In this document: positions 27,552 to 35,364 of the stretch, piece after piece
Layout: every line of letters begins with the position of its first letter
Position numbering within the stretch: the stretch's first letter is position 1
DNA from: Streptomyces sp. TRM68367
Lineage (GTDB): Bacteria; Actinomycetota; Actinomycetes; Streptomycetales; Streptomycetaceae
Length of the DNA: 64,000 nucleotides
Assembly: GCF_014495685.1 (NCBI RefSeq)
Contig: NZ_JACTVI010000026.1
Coordinates: 1,380 to 65,379, forward strand
Reading direction: 5' to 3'
Program-made: the position numbers and the translations under genes
Notes under the pieces: model-generated
What the model was told of the DNA's origin: nothing
The model's input: the letters and a program-made list of their open reading frames with translations, nothing else
Databases searched by the model: none

Positions 27552-28481
27552 CTACTGGGCCTGGCCTCGCTTGCGGCGGGCCAGGGCGACCGCTCCCCCG
27601 CCCGCCACGAGCAGGGCGACGGCACCGCCCGCGAGGTACGGCGTCATCGCGTTGGCGCCCGTCTCGGCCAGGTCGCCCCCGCCGGAACCGCCCTGCGGGG
27701 CGGAGCCGGATCCGGGCTCGGACGGGTCCGACGGGTCGGCCGGTGGCTGTCCGGTTGCCGCCGCCGGTGCCTCGCAGGTGGCCTTCGCCAGCGTGACCGT
27801 GCCGTCGACCTGGGCCACGTTGAGCTTCGACGGGTTGACAGAGACGCTGAGTTCGAGGGCGGTGGCGGCCGCCGTGCGCGAGGTGGTCTCGCGCTTGGCC
27901 AGGTCGAACCGTACGTCGCCGACGCCGGGGACCTTGACGTCGGCCCGGCCGCCGGCGGTCACCGCGACCTTCTTGCCGAGCACGGTCACCGAGCCCGGCA
28001 CGTCGGACGTGGCGACCGGCTTCTTCCCGGCCTCGCAGACCGCCTTGGAGGTGACCTTCTCGACCTCGACGAGGGGCAGCAGGGGCAGGCCGGGGACGTG
28101 CAGGCGGGCGTGGGCGAGGCGGGTGGTGCCCTCGGCCTTTCCGTCGGTCACCGTCGCCTTCGACTCCGCCACGTCGGCGCGCAGCACGCTGAACGGCTGC
28201 CCGCCGTCCACGCCGTCCAGCTTGGCGGTCAGCGCGGTCTTGTGCGCGCTCTGCGGCGCCTGGACCTCGTTGAGGGAGACGGCGAGCGGAACGTTGACGG
28301 TCTTGTTGAGCAGGCCCACGTCGAGGCCGGTGCGCAGGACGACGGCGCTCGCGCGGCCGTCGTCCTCGCTCGCGTGCGCGGAGCCCGCGCCGGCCACGGC
28401 CGCGGGACCGGCGGCGAGTGCCGTGGCCGTCGCGACGACGGCCCAACGGCGTGCGGGCATATGGAAGTTGATGCCGTTCAA
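27552..28481 (-). CDS. Sortase-anchored surface protein, SCO1860-like LAETG family
   Basis: 309 residues. Signal peptide (about 1-36, ending HASEDDG), a long beta-rich exported region with two cysteines (VCEAG and TCEAP), a Pro/Ser/Gly spacer, then LAETGANAM, a hydrophobic span and RRKRGQAQ: a class E-type sortase signal. Cell-wall anchored. I recall the S. coelicolor homologue (SCO1860) beside the cobalamin cluster, so in this strain the sugar island sits between neighbours that I believe are adjacent there. Start is TTG 28481 or ATG 28460. Molecular function unknown. Confidence 0.88.
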   Translation of the reverse strand: MNGINFHMPARRWAVVATATALAAGPAAVAGAGSAHASEDDGRASAVVLRTGLDVGLLNKTVNVPLAVSLNEVQAPQSAHKTALTAKLDGVDGGQPFSVLRADVAESKATVTDGKAEGTTRLAHARLHVPGLPLLPLVEVEKVTSKAVCEAGKKPVATSDVPGSVTVLGKKVAVTAGGRADVKVPGVGDVRFDLAKRETTSRTAAATALELSVSVNPSKLNVAQVDGTVTLAKATCEAPAAATGQPPADPSDPSEPGSGSAPQGGSGGGDLAETGANAMTPYLAGGAVALLVAGGGAVALARRKRGQAQ

Positions 28482-28648
28482 GGGTGGGACCCTTCAGGGG
28501 AGACATGCTTGGACCACTTGGGACCCGCAAAGAATCGCGCACCCCGAACACGCCGTCAGCGATCTGACGGGTCTTCACTCCAACATGGTGTTTACGTGAA
28601 CCTTTTCGAACCCCCGGGCACAGGTGTTCCTCTCCGTCACCCCGTCAA

Positions 28649-29740
28649 CTACCCAACCACGCGCCCGTTCAGCACCACGCGCCGCGGTGCCGTCAGCACG
28701 CGTACGTCCGCCCGCGGGTCCGTGTCGTACACCAGGAGGTCCGCCGGTGCGCCCTCGTCCAGGCCGGGCCGGCCGAGCCAGGTCCGGGCCGCCCAGGTGC
28801 CCGCCGCGATGGCCTCGACGGGCGGGATCCCGGCGGTGACGAGTTCCGCGACCTCGGCCGCGGCCAGGCCGTGGGCGAGGGAGCCGCCGGCGTCCGTGCC
28901 GACGTAGACCGGGATTCCGGCGTCGTAGGCGCCCCGGACGGTGTCGTAGCGGCGCTCGTGGAGCCGGCGCATGTGGGCCGACCAGCGCGGGAACCTGGCC
29001 TCGCCGCCGTCGGCGAGCCGGGGGAAGGTGGCGATGTTGACCAGGGTCGGGACGATGGCGACGCCCCGCTCGGCGAACAGCGGGATCGTGTCGTCGGTCA
29101 GGCCGGTCGCGTGCTCGACGCAGTCGATGCCCGCCTCGACCAGGTCCCGCAGGGAGTCCTCGGCGAAGCAGTGCGCGGTGACGCGGGCGCCCAGGCGGTG
29201 CGCCTCGGCGATGGCCGCCTCGACCGCGCCGCGCGGCCAGCAGGCCGACAGGTCGCCCAGGTCGCGGTCTATCCAGTCGCCGACCAGCTTCACCCAGCCG
29301 TCGCCGCGCCGGGCCTCCTGGGCGACGTAGGCGACCAGGTCGTCCGGTTCGATCTCCCAGGCGTAGTTGCGGATGTAGCGGCGGGTGCGGGCGATGTGCC
29401 GGCCCGCGCGGATGATCTTCGGCAGGTCGTCGCGGTCGTCGATCCAGCGGGTGTCGGAGGGCGAGCCCGCGTCGCGGATCAGCAGCGTGCCCGCGTCCCG
29501 GTCGGTCAGCGCCTGCTTCTCGGCGACTTCGCGGGGCACCGGGCCCTGCGTGTCGAGGCCCACGTGGCAGTGCGCGTCGACGAGGCCGGGCAGGGTCCAG
29601 CCCTGGACGGTACGGATGTCGCGGGCGCCGACGGGACGGTCGTACGAGATCCGGCCGTCGACCACCCACAGCTCGTCGCGGACCTCGGCCGGTCCGACGA
29701 GGATCCGCCCCTTCACGTGCAGCACCGGCTGACCACTCAT
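28649..29740 (-). CDS. Metal-dependent amidohydrolase (imidazolonepropionase/prolidase-like)
   Basis: 363 residues from ATG 29740. Metal-binding motifs of the amidohydrolase superfamily are all present: VDAHCHVGLD (~55), a lysine in GWVKLVGDW (~150), VTAHCF (~185), CVEHATGL (~207) and the aspartate in VGTDAGGSLAHG (~293). The C-terminal strand LLVYDTDPRADVRVL closes the composite beta domain. Cytosolic; substrate unknown. Related actinobacterial proteins act on cyclic amides or dipeptides. Longer open frame upstream of 29740 lacks start context. Confidence 0.88.
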   Translation of the reverse strand: MSGQPVLHVKGRILVGPAEVRDELWVVDGRISYDRPVGARDIRTVQGWTLPGLVDAHCHVGLDTQGPVPREVAEKQALTDRDAGTLLIRDAGSPSDTRWIDDRDDLPKIIRAGRHIARTRRYIRNYAWEIEPDDLVAYVAQEARRGDGWVKLVGDWIDRDLGDLSACWPRGAVEAAIAEAHRLGARVTAHCFAEDSLRDLVEAGIDCVEHATGLTDDTIPLFAERGVAIVPTLVNIATFPRLADGGEARFPRWSAHMRRLHERRYDTVRGAYDAGIPVYVGTDAGGSLAHGLAAAEVAELVTAGIPPVEAIAAGTWAARTWLGRPGLDEGAPADLLVYDTDPRADVRVLTAPRRVVLNGRVVG

Positions 29741-29796
29741 GATCTGCACCTTAGACGGTGGGCCAGGGGGGGTGTGCGGGGGTGGTCCAGGCCCGG

Positions 29797-30225
29797 TTAC
29801 CGGCAGGCCTCGGCGCGGGCGCGGACCTCGTTCGCGTAGCGGGACGTGACGGCGCTCGCGACGGCGGTCAGCGCGAGGACCGCGACGCCCGCGTTGACGT
29901 AGCCCTGGGTCTCGTCGGACGTGTAGGTGGCGCCGTCGCGGGTCTCGCAGACGATACGGAGGGGGACGTAGTCGACCGAGTGGCCGACGGCCGGGCGGTC
30001 CGCGTGGCAGGAGCGCAACGGTGCGGAGCCCGTGCCGCCGTCCTCCGCGTCCAGGAGCACGAGCGTGGTGACGAACGCGCCCCACGCGTACAGGGCGAGC
30101 GCCCGGGTCCCTACGGGCAGACGTTCGGGGACTGGCTGCGGGACTGTGGTGCCACGGTGTACGACCTCGCCGTGCCGTTCCACACGGCGGTGACCGCCGG
30201 GCAGATCCGGGGCCCCGGACCCCAT
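29797..30225 (-). CDS. Two-span membrane protein with a damaged 5' end
   Basis: Good coding signal begins at RALALYAWGAFVTTLVLLD, a first membrane segment; a cysteine-containing external loop (CHADRPAVGHSVDYV, IVCETRDGATYT) and a second span (YVNAGVAVLALTAVASAV) follow. Upstream of about 30110 the same frame loses third-position GC and looks non-coding, although it stays open to ATG 30225 (142 residues) and GTG 30273. I read this as a gene whose first codons were replaced at a rearrangement junction. Function unknown. Confidence 0.55.
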   Translation of the reverse strand: MGSGAPDLPGGHRRVERHGEVVHRGTTVPQPVPERLPVGTRALALYAWGAFVTTLVLLDAEDGGTGSAPLRSCHADRPAVGHSVDYVPLRIVCETRDGATYTSDETQGYVNAGVAVLALTAVASAVTSRYANEVRARAEACR

Positions 30226-30294
30226 GGGACCGACACGCTCGGCTGGATGAACCCGCTGCGCTTGCGCCGCCACCGTGTCATGCTCCCCACATGA
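30112..30294 (+). pseudogene. Possible 3' remnant of a plus-strand gene coupled to dinB
   Basis: This frame, without a start codon, has strong third-position GC over about 45 codons (YGQTFGDWLRDCGATVYDLA and onward to DTLGW). It ends at a TGA that overlaps the DinB ATG as ATGA, the coupling arrangement common here. The opposite strand over the same bases has weak coding signal. I do not recognise the family. Confidence 0.35.
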
Positions 30295-30824
30295 CCCCCA
30301 CCGACACCGCTCCCCAGGCCCTCCCGGACGGGCGCCCCATCCCCCAGATGACGGGGGACGAGCGGGCCATGCTCGAGAGCTGGCTGGCGTATCACCGGGG
30401 CACGCTGGAGTTGAAGTGCCAGGGGCTGGACGATGCGCAGGTGCGGCTCGCCTCGGCGGAGCCGTCGGCGTTGACGTTGCTCGGGCTGGCGCAGCACCTG
30501 GCCGAGATCGAGCGGAACTGGGTGCAGCGGGTCGTCGGGGGGCTCGATGTGCCGCCGGTCTTTGACGAGGAGACCGGGTATGCGCTCGATCCCGCGCGGG
30601 GGCTCGACGAGGTGCTTGCCGTCTGGCGGGGGGAGATCGCGCGCGGGCGGGAGATTCTCGCCGGTCAGTCGCTCGATGACGTGGGGCGGATCGCCCGCGG
30701 GCCGTTCGCGGGGGTGGAGGTCAGTGTGCGGTGGGTGCTCATTCACATGATCGAGGAGTACGCCCGGCACAACGGGCACGCGGACATCTTGCGGGAGCGC
30801 ATCGACGGAGTTACCGGAGCCTGA
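30291..30824 (+). CDS. DinB family protein (DUF664)
   Basis: 177 residues forming the four-helix DinB/YfiT fold. LTLLGLAQHLAEIERNWVQR near residue 63 carries the first metal-site histidine, and HMIEEYARHNGHADILRERI near 148 the later ones (HxxxH-type). Members are often mycothiol- or bacillithiol-dependent transferases; the exact reaction cannot be told from sequence. A short hairpin overlaps its stop. Confidence 0.85.
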   Translation: MTPTDTAPQALPDGRPIPQMTGDERAMLESWLAYHRGTLELKCQGLDDAQVRLASAEPSALTLLGLAQHLAEIERNWVQRVVGGLDVPPVFDEETGYALDPARGLDEVLAVWRGEIARGREILAGQSLDDVGRIARGPFAGVEVSVRWVLIHMIEEYARHNGHADILRERIDGVTGA

Positions 30825-30841
30825 ATTCGGCGAAATTCAGG
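30820..30841 (+). terminator. Hairpin at the DinB stop codon
   Basis: cctgaatt (30820-30827) pairs with aattcagg (30834-30841), followed by aatccttttcc. The arm includes the stop codon. Short and A/T-rich; a modest terminator candidate. Confidence 0.5.
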
Positions 30842-31128
30842 AATCCTTTTCCAGGGTAGCTTCCCGTATTCTTCTGCCCGCTTTCCCTGGACCTAAACAC
30901 AAAGATTCCGCGACACCAAACGGAGTAATTCGGTCAGGTCTCGCGAGAGTTACGCATCTGTGACGCGTTCCACACCGCGTCCGGTTTGCCGGGTAATTAC
31001 CGTACAAAACGGGAGCTTTCGCGGGCCCCACGGCCCTTCACCCAGCCCGCGCGATAACACAGGCAGCGCCCATACGTAACCCCTCACCGCCATGCATTTT
31101 TGAATTTCCCTCGGTAAGTTCAATTCGC
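30842..31128 (+). promoter_or_regulatory. ectA upstream region
   Basis: Almost 290 bases without a gene and clearly richer in A and T than the surroundings, as expected for an osmotically regulated promoter. I see no certain -35/-10 pair. A short inverted repeat (ttgaa...ttcaa, about 31100-31124) lies just before the ectA start. Otherwise nothing recognised. Confidence 0.4.
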
Positions 31129-31653
31129 ATGACTGCCGCACAAGCAGAACTGCAAATCGATCGTCCGGCGGTGGCCGACGGAGCCGCACTGTGGCGGATC
31201 GCCAGAGACTCACAGGCCCTCGACCTCAACTCGTCGTACAGCTATCTGCTGTGGTGCCGCGACTTCGCCGGCACGTCGGCCGTCGCGCGGGACGAGCGCG
31301 GCGAGCCGGTCGGATTCGTCACCGGGTACCTGCGGCCCGACCGTCCGCGCACCCTGCTCGTCTGGCAGGTGGCGGTGGACACCGCCCACCGCGGTCGTGG
31401 GATCGCCGCCGCGCTGGTCGACGGGCTGGTCGCGCGGGCCGTCGCCGAGCACGGCGTCACCGGTGTCGAGACCACCATCACCCCGGGCAACACCGCCTCC
31501 GAGCGGCTGTTCACCTCGTTCGCCGAGCGGCACGGCGCCCGGCTGGAACGCGAGGTGCTGTTCGGCACGGAGCAGTTCCCGGACGGGCCGCACGACCCCG
31601 AGGTCCTCTACCGCATCGGGCCCCTGAGCCCGTCGGCCTCGCAGTCCCACTGA
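31129..31653 (+). CDS. ectA: L-2,4-diaminobutyrate acetyltransferase EctA
   Basis: GNAT-fold enzyme, 174 residues, second step of ectoine synthesis: acetylates the gamma-amino group of diaminobutyrate. EctA landmarks: LDLNSSYSYLLWCRDFAGTS near residue 28, VAVDTAHRGRGIAAALVDGL (acetyl-CoA loop) near 83, and TTITPGNTASERLFTSFAE near 115. First gene of ectABCD; ectB follows 33 nt later. Confidence 0.96.
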   Translation: MTAAQAELQIDRPAVADGAALWRIARDSQALDLNSSYSYLLWCRDFAGTSAVARDERGEPVGFVTGYLRPDRPRTLLVWQVAVDTAHRGRGIAAALVDGLVARAVAEHGVTGVETTITPGNTASERLFTSFAERHGARLEREVLFGTEQFPDGPHDPEVLYRIGPLSPSASQSH

Positions 31654-31686
31654 CCGACCCCCCATGCCACCGAGGAGCGATTCGTC

Positions 31687-32958
31687 GTGACCATCACCCA
31701 GCCCGACCTCAGCGTCTTCGAGACCCTCGAGTCCGAAGTGCGCAGCTACTGCCGCGGCTGGCCCACCGTCTTCGACCGCGCGGTCGGCAGCCGCATGTAC
31801 GACGAGGACGGCCACGAGTACCTCGACTTCTTCGCCGGAGCGGGCTCGCTCAACTACGGCCACAACAACGCCGTGCTGAAACGGGCGCTGATCGACTACC
31901 TGGAGCGGGACGGCGTCACGCACGGGCTCGACATGTCGACCACCGCCAAACGCGGTTTCCTGCAGGCCTTCCAGGACATCGTCCTCAGGCCGCGCGACCT
32001 GCCCTACAAGGTCATGTTCCCGGGTCCGACCGGCACCAACGCCGTGGAGTCCGCGCTGAAGCTGGCGCGGAAGGTGAAGGGGCGCGAGGCGATCGTGTCG
32101 TTCACCAACGCCTTCCACGGCATGTCGCTGGGCTCGCTCGCCGTGACCGGCAACGCCTTCAAGCGGGCCGGGGCGGGCATCCCGCTCGTGCACGGCACGC
32201 CGATGCCGTTCGACAACTACTTCGACGGCCAAGTCCCGGACTTCCTGTGGTTCGAGCGGATCCTGGAGGACCAGGGCTCCGGCCTGAACAAGCCGGCCGC
32301 CGTGATCGTGGAGACCGTGCAGGGCGAGGGCGGCATCAACGTCGCCCGGCCCGATTGGCTGCGTGCCCTGGCCGAGCTGTGCGAGCGGCAGGACATGCTG
32401 CTGATCGTCGACGACATCCAGATGGGCTGCGGCCGTACCGGCGCCTTCTTCTCCTTCGAGGAGGCCGGGATCGCCCCGGACATCGTCACCGTGTCCAAGT
32501 CGATCAGCGGCTACGGCCTGCCGATGTCGCTGTGCCTGTTCAAGCCCGAGCTGGACATCTGGGAGCCGGGCGAGCACAACGGCACCTTCCGCGGCAACAA
32601 CCCCGCCTTCGTCACCGCCACCGCCGCCCTGGAGGCCTACTGGGCCGACGGGCCGGCGATGGAGAAGCAGACCCGCAAGCGCGGCGAGCAGGTCGATCAG
32701 GGGCTCATCGCGATCTGCGAGGAGAACCCCGCCGACGTGAAGGAGTACCGGGGCCGGGGCCTGGTGTGGGGCATGGAGTTCCACGACAAGCCCCGCGCCG
32801 GCCGGGTCGCGCAGCGGGCCTTCGAGCTCGGGCTGCTGATCGAGACGTCCGGCCCCGAGAGCGAGGTCGTCAAGCTGCTCCCGGCGCTGACCATCACCCC
32901 CGACGAACTGGACGAGGGACTGAAGACCCTCGCCCGGGCCGTCCGCGAGACCGCCTGA
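31687..32958 (+). CDS. ectB: Diaminobutyrate-2-oxoglutarate transaminase EctB
   Basis: Converts aspartate semialdehyde to L-2,4-diaminobutyrate. 423 residues from GTG 31687 with a gaggag ribosome site. DFFAGAGSLNYGHNN near residue 48, FPGPTGTNAVESALKLARK near 113 and IVDDIQMGCGRTG near 240 are seen, with the PLP lysine in VTVSKSISGYGLP (~269). Class III aminotransferase fold of normal length. Confidence 0.96.
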   Translation: MTITQPDLSVFETLESEVRSYCRGWPTVFDRAVGSRMYDEDGHEYLDFFAGAGSLNYGHNNAVLKRALIDYLERDGVTHGLDMSTTAKRGFLQAFQDIVLRPRDLPYKVMFPGPTGTNAVESALKLARKVKGREAIVSFTNAFHGMSLGSLAVTGNAFKRAGAGIPLVHGTPMPFDNYFDGQVPDFLWFERILEDQGSGLNKPAAVIVETVQGEGGINVARPDWLRALAELCERQDMLLIVDDIQMGCGRTGAFFSFEEAGIAPDIVTVSKSISGYGLPMSLCLFKPELDIWEPGEHNGTFRGNNPAFVTATAALEAYWADGPAMEKQTRKRGEQVDQGLIAICEENPADVKEYRGRGLVWGMEFHDKPRAGRVAQRAFELGLLIETSGPESEVVKLLPALTITPDELDEGLKTLARAVRETA

Positions 32959-33001
32959 CCCGCAGGGTCGGGACCACCCATCTAGGAGGCATCGCAGCAC
33001 C

Positions 33002-33406
33002 GTGATTGTCCGTTCGTTCAAGGAGATCGAAGGAACCGACCGGCACGTCAAATCGGCGTCCGGCACGTGGGAGAGCAAACGCATCATCCTCGCCAAGGAG
33101 AGGGTCGGCTTCTCCCTGCACGAGACGACCCTGTACGCGGGTACCGAGACATCGATGTGGTATGCCAACCATGTCGAGGCCGTCGTGTGCGTCGAGGGCG
33201 AGGCGGAGCTCACCGACCATGAGACCGGGAAGATCCACACGATCACTCCCGGCACCATGTACCTCCTGGACGGGCACGAGCGGCACACGCTGCGGGTGAA
33301 GGAGGACTTCCGCTGCCTCTGCGTGTTCAACCCCCCCGTGACCGGCCGTGAGGACCACGACGAGAACGGGGTCTACCCGCTGCTCACCGAACCCGAGGAG
33401 GTGTGA
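33002..33406 (+). CDS. ectC: Ectoine synthase EctC
   Basis: Cupin that closes the ring of N-gamma-acetyldiaminobutyrate to ectoine. 134 residues from GTG 33002 with a strong site (ctaggaggc). ETTLYAGTETSMWYANHVEA near residue 41 and LLDGHERHTLRV near 90 are EctC motifs with the iron-binding residues. Confidence 0.96.
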   Translation: MIVRSFKEIEGTDRHVKSASGTWESKRIILAKERVGFSLHETTLYAGTETSMWYANHVEAVVCVEGEAELTDHETGKIHTITPGTMYLLDGHERHTLRVKEDFRCLCVFNPPVTGREDHDENGVYPLLTEPEEV

Positions 33407-33409
33407 TTC

Positions 33410-34300
33410 ATGACCACGACCGTCACCGATCTCTACCCCAGCCGCGGCGCCACCGAGGTGTCCACCCCCCGGCAGGACCCGGTCGTCTGGGGCGCCCCCG
33501 ACGCGCCCGGACCGATCACGCCGGACGGCCTCCAGGCGTTTGAGCGCGACGGCTTCCTGGCCATCGACCAGCTCATCACCGACGACGAGGTGACCGTCTA
33601 CCGGCAGGAGCTGGAGCGGCTCGTCACGGACCCGGACATCCGCGCCGACGAACGCTCGATCATCGAGCCGAAGTCCAAGGAGATCCGGTCCGTCTTCGAG
33701 GTCCACAAGATCAGCGGGGTGTTCGCGAACCTCGTGCGCGACGAGCGCGTGGTGGGGCGGGCACGGCAGATCCTCGGCTCGGACGTGTACGTCCACCAGT
33801 CGCGGATCAACGTCAAGCCGGGCTTCGGGGCCAGTGGCTTCTACTGGCACTCGGACTTCGAGACCTGGCACGCCGAGGACGGGCTGCCCCGGATGCGTAC
33901 GGTGTCCGTCTCGATCGCGCTGACCGAGAACTACGACACCAACGGCGGGCTCATGATCATGCCGGGGTCGCACAAGACGTTCCTCGGGTGCGCGGGGGCC
34001 ACGCCGAAGGACAACTACAAGATGTCCTTGCAGATGCAGGACGCGGGCACGCCCTCCGACGAGGCGCTGACCGCGCTGGCCTCCGAGTACGGCATCAAGC
34101 TGTTCACCGGCAAGGCCGGGTCGGCGACCTGGTTCGACTGCAACTGCATGCACGGCTCCGGGGACAACATCACGCCGTTCCCGCGCAGCAACGTGTTCAT
34201 CGTGTTCAACAGCGTGGAGAACCAGGCGGTGGAGCCGTTCGCGGCGCCGGTGCGGCGGCCGGAGTTCATCGGGGCGCGGGACTTCACCCCGGTGCGGTGA
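33410..34300 (+). CDS. ectD: Ectoine 5-hydroxylase EctD
   Basis: Fe(II)/2-oxoglutarate dioxygenase making 5-hydroxyectoine. 296 residues. The iron ligands are visible as FYWHSDFETWHAEDGLPRMR (H and D, ~143) and CNCMHGSGDNIT (H, ~247); the conserved EctD signature spans the same region. Starts 3 nt after ectC. Its last 136 bp (34165-34300) are duplicated at 44518-44653. Two strong hairpins follow. Confidence 0.96.
   Translation: MTTTVTDLYPSRGATEVSTPRQDPVVWGAPDAPGPITPDGLQAFERDGFLAIDQLITDDEVTVYRQELERLVTDPDIRADERSIIEPKSKEIRSVFEVHKISGVFANLVRDERVVGRARQILGSDVYVHQSRINVKPGFGASGFYWHSDFETWHAEDGLPRMRTVSVSIALTENYDTNGGLMIMPGSHKTFLGCAGATPKDNYKMSLQMQDAGTPSDEALTALASEYGIKLFTGKAGSATWFDCNCMHGSGDNITPFPRSNVFIVFNSVENQAVEPFAAPVRRPEFIGARDFTPVR
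34165..34300 (+). repeat. Left copy of a 136-bp direct repeat (ectD 3' end)
   Basis: Matches 44518-44653 with 9 differences in 136; positions 34172-34265 are identical to 44525-44618 without a mismatch. The coded end is DFTPVR here and DFTPVK in the right copy. Confidence 0.95.
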
Positions 34301-34351
34301 CGTTGCACCCCGGCTGACCAGGCAAAAGACAGCCGCGGGTCGGGTCCGCGA

Positions 34352-34382
34352 CGTGCCGGAGGAGCACGCTTCCTCCGGCACG
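34352..34382 (+). terminator. Hairpin after ectD
   Basis: cgtgccggagga (34352-34363) and tcctccggcacg (34371-34382) form a perfect 12-bp stem with a 7-nt loop about 50 nt after the ectD stop. No T run; many Streptomyces terminators lack one. Confidence 0.7.
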
Positions 34383-34406
34383 CGGCCCGGCTCTGCAACG
34401 CCCGTA

Positions 34407-34454
34407 AAGCAGTCGGACCCGCCTCCGCCCGAGGGCGTGCGGGTCCGACTGCTT
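34407..34454. terminator. Second strong hairpin after ectD, probably bidirectional
   Basis: Perfect 16-bp arms at 34407-34422 (aagcagtcggacccgc) and 34439-34454 with a 16-nt loop, between the convergent ectD and the glycosyltransferase remnant. Confidence 0.7.
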
Positions 34455-34479
34455 ACGGCTGTCACCGGCGTTCTGCGGC

Positions 34480-34970
34480 TGTCCACGGGCCATCCGCAGT
34501 GCGTGCCGCCGCCGAGGAACCCGGTGACGTACCCGCCCCGCAGCGGGTCCGACTTGCCTATCCGCGGCACGTGCCGCTGCTACGTCTCGCCGAACTCGTC
34601 GGCGATGCGGAAGCCGGCGATGCCGAGCCGGTCGTCGGCCGCGAACAGGTCCTGGACGCGGCGCAGCACATCGGCGTCGACCAGCAGACCGTCGTCATCG
34701 AGCTCGACGACGACGTCGATGTCCCCGAACTCCCGCAGCCGGGCGAGGGCCGCGTTCCGCCCGCCGGGGCGGCCGAGGTTCTCGTCGAGCTCGATCGGGG
34801 TGACCTCGCCGGGCAGTGACAGCCGCCGGGCGAACTCGGGCAGCCGTTGCCGACGATCACGATCCGCTCGGGCGGCACGTCGTGCTTGGCCACGGACTCC
34901 AGCAGCGCGTCGGCCTCGGCGGGCCGGTTGCCCATGGTCACCACGCGACGGCGATCCTCGGTGGCGCCAT
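34480..34970 (-). pseudogene. Decayed glycosyltransferase family 2 gene
   Basis: Pieces of a GT-A glycosyltransferase occur in order but in different frames. MAPPRIAV opens at ATG 34970. A frame change precedes VVTMGNRPAEADALLESVAK and ERIVIVGNGC. A second change near 34845 leads to LPGEVTPIELDENLGRPGGR and VVVELDDDGLLVDADVL, which has the metal-binding DDD. After FRIADEFGET a TAG at 34580-34582 interrupts, and the frame resumes with VPRIGKSDPLRGGYVTGFLG before breaking off. Two frameshifts, a nonsense codon and loss of the C-terminal half make it non-functional. Confidence 0.8.
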
Positions 34971-35248
34971 GTCCTCACCCCGATCCCGTCCTTCCGCATG
35001 GCGTGGGCGAGGTCACCGACGAGCCCGGGCGCCTGGGCGACCGGTTCGGCGCACTCCCGGTAGAAGGCGACGGTGACGTCCGCCCGGCGCGGGCCACCGG
35101 GGGCGACGTCGCAGTCGTCGGGCAGCCCCGGGATGTTCCACCGCGGCGGAGCGTGACGGAGCCGCACCCGGTGCCCCGCCCTGACCCCGATCTTCCTCGC
35201 GAGCAGCGCACCGGCGTACCCGCCGCCCGTCCTGCCCGAGTCGCCCAC
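34971..35248 (-). pseudogene. N-terminal fragment of a DUF3052 family gene
   Basis: Begins with GTG 35248. GYAGALLARKIGVRAGHRVR, LRHAPPRWNIPGLPDDCDVA and ADVTVAFYRECAE match the start of DUF3052 proteins (LxxKLGIKPGxRVxLL pattern). It stops matching near GIGVRTW and runs into the glycosyltransferase remnant, so the last third is missing. The two remnants appear joined by deletion. Confidence 0.65.
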
Positions 35249-35326
35249 GTCACCAGCGTCCCGCCGATGACGACAGGCACGCCGATCCCATCCGACTTGT
35301 CCGACTCTTTTGCGGCGCGCACGCTT

Positions 35327-35351
35327 GGACTGTGAGTCACCTCACGAGTCC
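35327..35351 (+). promoter_or_regulatory. Imperfect palindrome before the SpoIIE phosphatase gene
   Basis: ggactgtgag (35327-35336) and ctcacgagtcc (35341-35351) are inverted repeats with one extra base, 14 nt before the start codon. Candidate operator or translation-control hairpin for the phosphatase-sensor-ABC-GH31 operon. Confidence 0.45.
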
Positions 35352-35364
35352 GAATTGAGCAAGG

